Translations under genes and position numbers: made by a program
The notes under the pieces: model-generated
Told to the model about the DNA's origin: nothing
The model's database searches: none
The model's input: the letters and a program-made list of their open reading frames with translations, nothing else
Shown: one piece after another, positions 1-5,676 of the stretch
Numbering within the stretch: the stretch's first letter is position 1
How the letters are laid out: the number at the start of each line of letters is the position of its first letter
NCBI GenBank assembly: GCA_005779435.1
Contig: SXJH01000194.1
Coordinates: 1 to 7,664 of the forward strand
Direction of reading: 5' to 3'
DNA length: 7,664 nucleotides
Source: Nitrosomonas sp.
GTDB taxonomy: Bacteria > Pseudomonadota > Gammaproteobacteria > Burkholderiales > Nitrosomonadaceae

Positions 1-187
1 GATCATCAGCCCGGAGCAAAGCGCGCCGCTGGCGTACATCAGCGGCACAGTGGGCGTGTTGATCGGCGCCGACTTGTTGCGCATGAAAGACCTTGCGCGG
101 CTCGGCACACCGTATGCATCGATGGGCGGCGCGGGGACGTTTGACGGAATTTTTATCACCGGCATTGTCGCGGCACTGTTGGCTTGA
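1..187 (+). CDS. DUF1614 family membrane protein, 3' end only
   Basis: The frame is open from the left edge (first full codon at base 2) to a TGA at 185-187, giving 61 C-terminal residues. They include the segments APLAYISGTVGVLIGADLL and GGAGTFDGIFITGIVAALLA. This glycine-rich end with an 'ISGT-x-G-x-LIGADLL' stretch and 'GGAGTFDGIF' is what I know from the C-terminus of DUF1614 proteins, predicted integral membrane proteins of unknown function. The last ~15 residues are hydrophobic and could be a membrane helix. The start and most of the protein lie outside the window. No hairpin terminator is visible in the 66 bases before hoxF, so read-through into the hydrogenase operon is possible. The family assignment is from memory and fairly secure; the function is unknown. 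Confidence 0.8.
   Translation, partial: IISPEQSAPLAYISGTVGVLIGADLLRMKDLARLGTPYASMGGAGTFDGIFITGIVAALLA
103..118 (+). promoter_or_regulatory. candidate sigma-54 (-24/-12) promoter for hoxFUYH
   Basis: The sequence CGGCACACCGTATGCA carries GG at 104-105 and GC at 116-117 with exactly 10 bases between them. It matches the consensus TGGCAC-N5-TTGCA at 9 of 11 defined bases. It would start transcription near 128-130 and give a leader of about 125 bases before hoxF. The SH operon of Ralstonia eutropha is known to be driven by sigma-54 with the activator HoxA, so such an element is expected here. Against it, the match lies inside the DUF1614 coding sequence and could be chance; no activator site can be judged because the upstream region is outside the window. 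Confidence 0.4.
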
Positions 188-216
188 GTTTTCGTTCCTT
201 ACTTCCCCCTTCGTTT

Positions 217-246
217 CTGTCGCTTTAGTGTCAATCCCGCTATACT
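217..246 (+). promoter_or_regulatory. possible sigma-70-like promoter just before hoxF
   Basis: TATACT at 241-246 matches the -10 consensus at 5 of 6 bases. The best -35 partner is CTGTCG at 217-222 (3 of 6) with an 18-base spacer. Initiation about 7 bases downstream would fall on or next to the hoxF ATG at 254, giving a leaderless or nearly leaderless mRNA. That would fit the absence of any Shine-Dalgarno sequence before this ATG. The -35 is poor, so the call is weak and competes with the sigma-54 candidate at 103-118. Confidence 0.3.
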
Positions 247-253
247 CATTGGC

Positions 254-2023
254 ATGACAAGTTCATGCCCGCACAATTCGTCCGATCCGCCGCGCGAGCA
301 CTTATTGCATCGCTTATATGCCGTGCAACGGCAATACCGGCACATTTCGCCGCAAGCGATGCAACAAATCGCCGATGAATTTCATTTGCCGCTCGGCCAA
401 GTGGCTTCGGTGGTGGCGTTTTATGCGTTTTTTTCCACGCAACCGCTTGGCCGCTTCCATATTCTGTTCAGTAATTGCACCAGTTGCGGTTATCTGGCAA
501 ATGGCGAAAACCTGTTGCAACTGCTGTGCAAGCAGTTACAGACATCTCCCGGCAAAACGCGCGCGGACGGATTGATCAGCATCGACGAAACTTCTTGCAT
601 CGGCCAATGCGACCGCGGCGCATCGCTACTGGTCAATGACGTACCCATCACCGGACTGAACCCTGAAAAAATTGCGCAAATCGCGCAACTGATCGCAACC
701 GCCATCCCCCTCGATGCGTGGCCTGCGCAATGGTTTGAAATCCGCGACGCCGTGCATCGACGCGAACTGCTGCTGACAACGCAACCGGCGCCCGGCAGTG
801 CGCTGCGGCAAGCACTGAAACAAGGCATCGGCGAAACCCTGGCGGCGATTCGGCAATCCGGATTGCGCGGGCGCGGCGGCGGCGGGTTCGATACCGGCAC
901 GAAATGGCAATTGTGCCGCGAAGCGCCCGGCGATGCGCGCTATGTCGTTTGCAACGCCGACGAAGGCGAGCCCGGCACGTTTAAAGATCGCGTGTTGTTG
1001 CGCATTCACGCTGAAGCGCTGTTTGAAGGCATGGCGCTTTGCGCGTTCGTCATTGGCGCAACCCGAGGATTCATTTATCTGCGCGGCGAATACCGCTATT
1101 TATTGCCGCAGTTGCAGGCTGCGCTTAATCGACGCCGCGATCAAGGATTGCTGGGTGGCAATATCCTCGGACATGCGGGATTTGATTTTGACATCGACAT
1201 CGTGGCCGGTGCCGGTGCCTATATCTGCGGCGAGGAATCGGCGTTGATCGAATCGCTCGAAGGCAAGCCCGGTATTCCGCGCATCCGGCCGCCGTTTCCA
1301 ACCACGCACGGCTACCTGGGGCAACCCACTGCAGTCAATAACGTCGAAACCTTGATTGCGGCAACGCATATCGTCGCACACGGCAGCGACCGGTTTAATT
1401 CCGTCGGTACGCCGCAATCGCCGGGCACCAAAATCCTCAGTGTCAGCGGCGATTGCCGTTCGCCCGGAATTTACGAATACCCGTTTGGCGTACGCATTCA
1501 GCAAATTCTCGGCGATTGTGGTGCTGGCGATGCACAAGCGGTGCAAATCGGCGGCCCTGCCGGCAAATTGATCGCACCGGCGGATTTTAACCGCGCCATC
1601 GGCTTTGAAGATCTTTCGACCGGCGGTTCGTTTCTGGTATTCGGGCAACAACGCGATTTACTGACGATTCACCGCAATTTTGCGCATTTCTTCGCGCACG
1701 AAAGCTGCGGTTTTTGCACCCCGTGCCGCGTCGGCACGCAATTGCTGAAAAATACCTTGGACAACATCGCCGCCGGTCGCGGCTCGGCTTGCGATCTCAA
1801 GGAACTGCAACAACTCGGCCAGATCGTGCAACGCCAATCGCATTGCGGACTGGGGCATAGTGCCGCCAATCATGTGCTGGACGGCTTGCAGCAATTCCCG
1901 CAAACGTTCTCTTCGCATCTAAAACAATCGTTTTCCGCGCGCTTCGATCTCGATCAATCGCTGGCAAGCGCCCGGCAACTTACGCACCGAGGCGATGCCG
2001 CCGCGCATCTGGATAACGGATGA
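254..2023 (+). CDS. hoxF: NAD-reducing hydrogenase diaphorase subunit HoxF (NuoE-NuoF fusion)
   Basis: This 589-residue protein is the NAD(H)- and FMN-binding flavoprotein of the soluble hydrogenase; it passes electrons from HoxU to NAD+. Residues ~1-150 are a NuoE/thioredoxin-like domain with cysteines C75, C78, C115 and C119. Residues ~165-589 are the NuoF-like part. It has the FMN-binding glycine loop (GRGGGGFDTGTKW, 206-218), NADEGEPGTFKDR (234-246), the NADH-site segment GAGAYICGEESALIESLEG (319-337), and a [4Fe-4S] site at C485, C488, C491 and C531 (SCGFCTPCRVGT, then a distal Cys). The length is close to the ~600 residues of the Ralstonia protein. It is the first gene of hoxFUYH. The ATG at 254 lacks a Shine-Dalgarno sequence, and the next in-frame Met (M36) would cut into the domain, so 254 is the best start. 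The first pair of N-terminal cysteines is spaced C-x2-C rather than the C-x4-C of NuoE. Confidence 0.95.
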   Translation: MTSSCPHNSSDPPREHLLHRLYAVQRQYRHISPQAMQQIADEFHLPLGQVASVVAFYAFFSTQPLGRFHILFSNCTSCGYLANGENLLQLLCKQLQTSPGKTRADGLISIDETSCIGQCDRGASLLVNDVPITGLNPEKIAQIAQLIATAIPLDAWPAQWFEIRDAVHRRELLLTTQPAPGSALRQALKQGIGETLAAIRQSGLRGRGGGGFDTGTKWQLCREAPGDARYVVCNADEGEPGTFKDRVLLRIHAEALFEGMALCAFVIGATRGFIYLRGEYRYLLPQLQAALNRRRDQGLLGGNILGHAGFDFDIDIVAGAGAYICGEESALIESLEGKPGIPRIRPPFPTTHGYLGQPTAVNNVETLIAATHIVAHGSDRFNSVGTPQSPGTKILSVSGDCRSPGIYEYPFGVRIQQILGDCGAGDAQAVQIGGPAGKLIAPADFNRAIGFEDLSTGGSFLVFGQQRDLLTIHRNFAHFFAHESCGFCTPCRVGTQLLKNTLDNIAAGRGSACDLKELQQLGQIVQRQSHCGLGHSAANHVLDGLQQFPQTFSSHLKQSFSARFDLDQSLASARQLTHRGDAAAHLDNG

Positions 2024-2754
2024 TGGCAACGACCCCCGGCACGATCCGCATCGACAATCAGGAAATCCCGTTCACACCGGGGCAAACCATCATGGACGCA
2101 GCTTTGGCTGCCGGCGTTTACATTCCGCACCTGTGCCACTACCCCGGACTCACCCCGAGCGGCAATTGCCGCTTATGCATAGTGGAAACCGGCAACCGCA
2201 GCGTCGCAGCATGCATTACACCGGCCGTTGCCGGCCAGGAAATCCGCAGCAACACGCCGGAACTGAATGCGGCACGCACAACAATCACGCAAATGTTGTT
2301 CGTCGAGGGCAATCACATCTGCCCGTCGTGCGAAAAAACCGGCAACTGCAAGCTGCAGGCGCTGGCTTATCATCTGGGCATGCTGGACGATCATTTCCCG
2401 CAATTTTATCAACGCCGCGAACTCGATGCGTCGCATCCAGACATTTTGCTCGACCGCAGCCGCTGCATTCTGTGCGATTTATGCGTGCGCGCCAGCCGCG
2501 AAGCGGACAACAAAAATGTGTTCGCCATTGCCGGGCGCGGCACAAATGCGCATCTGACCGTCAACTCCCCGAGCGGCAAGCTGGCCGACAGCGCCATTGC
2601 AGCAACCGACTTAGCGGCAACCGTCTGCCCGGTCGGCGCCATTATGATCAAGGAACAAGGCTACCAAACGCCGATCGGGCAGCGCATATACGACCGCCGC
2701 ACCATCCGCGAAACCGGTTTGCAAGAACATATCGATAAGAAAAATGACGATTGA
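2020..2754 (+). CDS. hoxU: NAD-reducing hydrogenase iron-sulfur subunit HoxU
   Basis: This 244-residue protein is the electron-relay subunit of the diaphorase module, homologous to the N-terminus of complex I NuoG. An N-terminal ferredoxin-like domain binds a [2Fe-2S] cluster through C39, C50, C53 and C65. Next comes a His/Cys-ligated [4Fe-4S] site, H99 with C101, C104 and C110 (NHICPSCEKTGNC). A last [4Fe-4S] motif is C149-x2-C152-x2-C155 with distal C203-Pro. It passes electrons from HoxYH to the HoxF flavin. The ATG overlaps the hoxF stop as ATGA (2020-2023), a typical sign of translational coupling. A second ATG follows immediately at 2023 and cannot be excluded as the start. No clear Shine-Dalgarno sequence is visible. 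The length fits the family (about 235 residues in Ralstonia). Confidence 0.95.
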   Translation: MMATTPGTIRIDNQEIPFTPGQTIMDAALAAGVYIPHLCHYPGLTPSGNCRLCIVETGNRSVAACITPAVAGQEIRSNTPELNAARTTITQMLFVEGNHICPSCEKTGNCKLQALAYHLGMLDDHFPQFYQRRELDASHPDILLDRSRCILCDLCVRASREADNKNVFAIAGRGTNAHLTVNSPSGKLADSAIAATDLAATVCPVGAIMIKEQGYQTPIGQRIYDRRTIRETGLQEHIDKKNDD

Positions 2755-3301
2755 ACGCGACAACAAACGCAAGCTCAAAATCGCCACCGCATCGCTGGCC
2801 GGTTGCTTCGGCTGCCACATGTCCTTTCTGGACATGGACGAGCGTCTGGCCGGTTTGCTCGAGCAGGTCGAATTCGACCGCTCGCCGTTCACCGACATCA
2901 AGCGTATCGGTTCATGCGACATCGGTTTAATCGAAGGCGGCGTGTGCAATGCCGAGAATGTGCATGTGCTGCGCGAATTCCGCGCCAACTGCGCTGTTCT
3001 GGTAGCCGTCGGCGCTTGCGCGATCAACGGCGGCGTACCCGCGCTGCGCAATTATTTTGATGTAAAGGATTGCCTGGAAGAAGCGTATTTGACCGGAACC
3101 GGCATCGCCAATCCGCAGATTCCGAACGACCGTGAATTGCCGCTGCTGCTCGATAAAGTCTATCCCATCGGCGAAGTGGTGCCCATCGATTATTTCCTGC
3201 CCGGCTGCCCGCCTTCCGCCGCTGCTTTCCTGCAATTGCTGGAGCCGTTGCTGACCGGACAAAAACCGGCCATTTCAAAATCCCATTTGCATTACGATTG
3301 A
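2744..3301 (+). CDS. hoxY: NAD-reducing [NiFe]-hydrogenase small subunit HoxY
   Basis: This 185-residue protein is the small subunit of the hydrogenase module; it carries the single [4Fe-4S] cluster next to the Ni-Fe site. The motif LAGCFGCHMSFLD gives C21 and C24. C92 in VAVGACAINGGVP and C155 in LPGCPPS complete the four ligands of the proximal cluster. The protein lacks the C-terminal domain and the extra clusters of membrane-bound uptake hydrogenases. It also lacks a twin-arginine signal, as expected for a cytoplasmic group 3d enzyme. Its length is close to cyanobacterial HoxY and slightly below the Ralstonia one (about 209). It overlaps the end of hoxU by 11 bases, which again suggests coupled translation. 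The ATG at 2744 is the only plausible start before the first cluster motif. Confidence 0.95.
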   Translation: MTIERDNKRKLKIATASLAGCFGCHMSFLDMDERLAGLLEQVEFDRSPFTDIKRIGSCDIGLIEGGVCNAENVHVLREFRANCAVLVAVGACAINGGVPALRNYFDVKDCLEEAYLTGTGIANPQIPNDRELPLLLDKVYPIGEVVPIDYFLPGCPPSAAAFLQLLEPLLTGQKPAISKSHLHYD

Positions 3302-3306
3302 TTGCC

Positions 3307-4779
3307 ATGGAACCGGACAAAAAATCACCCGCTATCCGCCGCATCGCCATCGATCCGGTCACGCGCGTCGAAGGGCACGGCAAAATCACGCTGCTGCTGG
3401 ACGACAACAACCATATAGTCGAAGCGCGATTCCATGTCGTTGAGTTTCGCGGTTTTGAGAAATTCATCCAAGGCCGTCCGTACTGGGAAGTGCCTTTCAT
3501 CGTGCAACGGCTGTGCGGCATCTGCCCGGTCAGCCATCAATTGGCGGCAGCGAAGGCAGTGGATCAAATCGTCGGGGTACGGCAGCTCACGCCGACGGCG
3601 ACCAAATTACGCCGCTTGCTGCATTTCGGGCAGATTCTGCAATCGCACGCGCTGCATTTTTTTCACCTGTCGTCGCCCGATTTTCTGTTCGGCTTCGGCA
3701 GCGATCCGGTACAACGCAATATCGCCGGTGTATTGCAGCAATTCCCTGAAATCGCGCTGAAAGGGGTAAAACTGCGCAAATACGGCCAGCAAATCATCGA
3801 AGCGATCACCGGCAAACGCATCCACGGCACCGGCACCGTGCCGGGCGGCATGAACAAATCGCTCACGCCGCCCGAGCGCGATGCGCTGCTGTCGGATATC
3901 GGCAACATTTTGCAATGGAGCCGGGAAGCGCTGGCGCTGAACGAGCAAATCCACACCGGACACCCGGAGCACCGCGATTTCGCGACGCTGCGCAGCCATT
4001 ATCTCAGCCTGACCGGGACCGACGGCGAACTGGAGTTCTACCATGGCGGATTGCGCGCACGCGCTGCCGACGGCAATACGATCTTCGACCAATTCGATTA
4101 CTGCGATTATCGGCAAATTTTGCGGGAAGAAGTGCGCCCGTGGAGTTACATGAAGTTTCCGTATTTATCGGCATTAGGCATCGAACAAGGTTGGTACCGC
4201 GTCGGCCCGCTGGCGCGCATCAACAATTGCGATTTCATTTCCACGCCGCTCGCCGAAGCGGCTCGGCAGCGTTTCAAGGCTTTCGGCCACAACGGTTTGG
4301 TGCATGACACGCTCGCCTACCACTGGGCGCGCATGATCGAGCTGCTGCACTGCGCCGAATCGATACACACCCTGCTGATCGATGCCGACATTACCGGTAC
4401 TGAATTGGCCGCCGGCAAAGGCGCGCACCGATCGCAAGGCATCGGCGTCATCGAAGCTCCGCGCGGCACACTGTTCCATCATTATCAAGTCAACGAAGAA
4501 GGTTTAGTGACCAAAGCCAATCTGATCGTATCGACCACCGGCAACAACCAGGCGATGAACGAATCGGTACGTGCCGTCGCCAACCGATACCTCGACGGCC
4601 ACGAAATCACCGAAGCGCTGCTGAACCGCCTCGAAGTCGCCGTGCGTGCGTACGATCCCTGCCTTTCATGCGCCACGCATGCGCTGGGCAAAATGCCGCT
4701 GCAGGTGACGCTGCAAGACACGACAGGAAAAGTGATTCATCAATTGACGAAAGGAACAAACGGCGCTCTTTTTTCTTAA
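3307..4779 (+). CDS. hoxH: NAD-reducing [NiFe]-hydrogenase large subunit HoxH (precursor)
   Basis: This is the catalytic large subunit; it binds the Ni-Fe(CN)2CO centre that splits H2. With the ATG at 3307 it has 490 residues, like the Ralstonia protein (488). The N-terminus reads IAIDPVTRVEGHGKI. The first nickel-ligand motif is RLCGICPVSH (C70, C73); the second is DPCLSCATH (C452, C455, ending at H458). A 32-residue C-terminal tail after H458 is of the type removed by an endopeptidase (HoxW) once nickel is in place. That protease gene is not in the window. A TTG at 3298, overlapping the hoxY stop as TTGA, would add three residues (M-I-A). I prefer the ATG, 5 bases after hoxY, because it is a stronger codon and fits the family N-terminus. 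Neither start has a good Shine-Dalgarno sequence. The TAA stop overlaps the stop of the convergent EAL gene. Confidence 0.95.
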   Translation: MEPDKKSPAIRRIAIDPVTRVEGHGKITLLLDDNNHIVEARFHVVEFRGFEKFIQGRPYWEVPFIVQRLCGICPVSHQLAAAKAVDQIVGVRQLTPTATKLRRLLHFGQILQSHALHFFHLSSPDFLFGFGSDPVQRNIAGVLQQFPEIALKGVKLRKYGQQIIEAITGKRIHGTGTVPGGMNKSLTPPERDALLSDIGNILQWSREALALNEQIHTGHPEHRDFATLRSHYLSLTGTDGELEFYHGGLRARAADGNTIFDQFDYCDYRQILREEVRPWSYMKFPYLSALGIEQGWYRVGPLARINNCDFISTPLAEAARQRFKAFGHNGLVHDTLAYHWARMIELLHCAESIHTLLIDADITGTELAAGKGAHRSQGIGVIEAPRGTLFHHYQVNEEGLVTKANLIVSTTGNNQAMNESVRAVANRYLDGHEITEALLNRLEVAVRAYDPCLSCATHALGKMPLQVTLQDTTGKVIHQLTKGTNGALFS

Positions 4780-5540
4780 GATGAATTTATTAACCGCACA
4801 GCGGCCTTATCGTACCGACCGGTATACATTTTTTTGATAAAGCTGTCGCGATACCAATAGCCCTGAACATAATCAACGTTCAATTGTTTCGCAAATAACA
4901 AGTCACCGCTTTTTTCGATGCCTTCCAGCACGATTTTCTTGCCGGTGCAATGCGCGTAATCGACGATCGATTTAACCAAATAGAAAAATTTTTGGTCATG
5001 TTTCTTGATCAGGATATGGCGATCCAGTTTGATAAAATCCACCAAATGGATAACAGCCGTCGATATCAACGACTGCGGATTAAATACATCGTCAATCGCG
5101 GTTTGAATTTTGCTTTTCGATAACAAATCGATCATTGCCAGACTCATTCTGGCGTCGTTCAACTCCGAGTTCTCGATCAATTCAATGACAATGTCTTTCT
5201 TTGACGATGCATTGAACAATTCAAGAAACGGATTATTTTCTCCCTCGACGCCGCATGCATAAAACGAATCTTGATCCAAGTTGAGAAAGAGTTTTTTATT
5301 ATCCGGCGCGTGGAGCAATTGCAATTTCTTCAGCTCATATTCGACCTGAAACAAACTCAAGGGACATTTATGCAGCGATTTAAAGACGATATCCGGCGGT
5401 ATCGATTCATTCTGACAATAGAATCTGGCCAAACATTCATACGCATAAATTTCCTGAGTGCTTAAATCGATGATCGGTTGATACTCGACGCCATACTGCT
5501 TGTTTTCTATTAATGCAACCAGCGATAAGGGGGGCAACAT
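4776..5540 (-). CDS. stand-alone EAL-domain protein (putative c-di-GMP phosphodiesterase or degenerate relative)
   Basis: The 254 residues are almost exactly one EAL domain, with no GGDEF, receiver, PAS or membrane segment, so it is probably cytoplasmic. EAL enzymes hydrolyse cyclic di-GMP to pGpG. The signature reads YQPIIDLSTQEIYAYECLARF, with ECL in place of EAL, keeping E35. Other expected catalytic or metal ligands are present: N87 (FLNLD), E120 (IELIE), D150-D151, K171 (IKLDR), E206 and E209 (LEGIE) and Q226 (VQGYW). Loop 6 is abnormal: the usual DDFGTGYSSL is DDVFNPQSLI here, and this loop is known to matter for dimerisation and activity. Activity is therefore uncertain. The first ATG follows an in-frame TAA two codons upstream; its Shine-Dalgarno sequence is weak. 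The gene is AT-richer than hox (a 60-base sample, 4861-4920, has 23 G+C; 2161-2220 in hoxU has 33). It is convergent with hoxH and overlaps its stop codon. Confidence 0.88.
   Translation of the reverse strand: MLPPLSLVALIENKQYGVEYQPIIDLSTQEIYAYECLARFYCQNESIPPDIVFKSLHKCPLSLFQVEYELKKLQLLHAPDNKKLFLNLDQDSFYACGVEGENNPFLELFNASSKKDIVIELIENSELNDARMSLAMIDLLSKSKIQTAIDDVFNPQSLISTAVIHLVDFIKLDRHILIKKHDQKFFYLVKSIVDYAHCTGKKIVLEGIEKSGDLLFAKQLNVDYVQGYWYRDSFIKKMYTGRYDKAAVRLINSS
4812..4835 (+). terminator. weak candidate intrinsic terminator of the hox operon
   Basis: About 33 bases after the hoxH stop, a short stem TACC-GACC-GGTA (4813-4824, extendable by one G-U pair) is followed by ACA and a run of seven T (4829-4835). 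This has terminator layout on the + strand, but the stem is short and only half G-C. It lies inside the 3' end of the minus-strand EAL gene, because no intergenic space exists. No better hairpin was seen after hoxH. Confidence 0.35.
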
Positions 5541-5567
5541 CTTTTAAATCCCGGCGAGAAGCCAAAT

Positions 5568-5589
5568 GCAAAAATACAGGGATTTTTGC
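5568..5589. repeat. perfect inverted repeat in the leader of the EAL gene
   Basis: The arms GCAAAAAT (5568-5575) and ATTTTTGC (5582-5589) are perfect 8-base complements around a 6-base centre (ACAGGG). On the minus strand the element ends 28 bases before the EAL start codon. It could be an operator for a dimeric regulator or a leader hairpin. It is followed by too few T residues on either strand outside the stem to be a normal terminator. Structure is seen directly; function is unknown. Confidence 0.5.
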
Positions 5590-5608
5590 TGTTAACGATT
5601 AGGCAGTT

Positions 5609-5657
5609 ATGCGGGAATCCATCAATACATCGGATCGGTGTAATGCGAATCCCGCAT
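5609..5657. repeat. long-looped inverted repeat between the copper oxidase and EAL genes
   Basis: ATGCGGGA (5609-5616) and TCCCGCAT (5650-5657) are perfect 8-base complements separated by 33 bases. After one mismatch, two more bases can pair inside. It starts about 20 bases after the copper oxidase stop on the minus strand, so it could act as an mRNA-end hairpin. There is no T run after it on either strand, so it is not a canonical intrinsic terminator. The remaining sequence of the 136-base gap shows no gene. Confidence 0.4.
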
Positions 5658-5676
5658 CGATTCGGTCAACCGATGG

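Noticed and set aside
252..271. Possible sigma-54 motif TGGCAT...ATGC at the hoxF start
   Set aside because: The GG-to-GC distance is 14 bases instead of 10, and it overlaps the start codon.
1100..1651. Antisense open frame of 183 codons inside hoxF
   Set aside because: It lies fully opposite hoxF, has no recognisable domain and reflects GC-rich codon use in the real gene.
1995..2738. Long + strand open frame (247 codons) over hoxU
   Set aside because: It is a shadow of hoxU in another frame: basic, Arg/His/Pro-rich composition with no motif, while the hoxU frame has every expected cluster ligand.
3607..4116. Antisense open frame of 169 codons inside hoxH
   Set aside because: It is a shadow of hoxH, without domain content or any supporting start signal.
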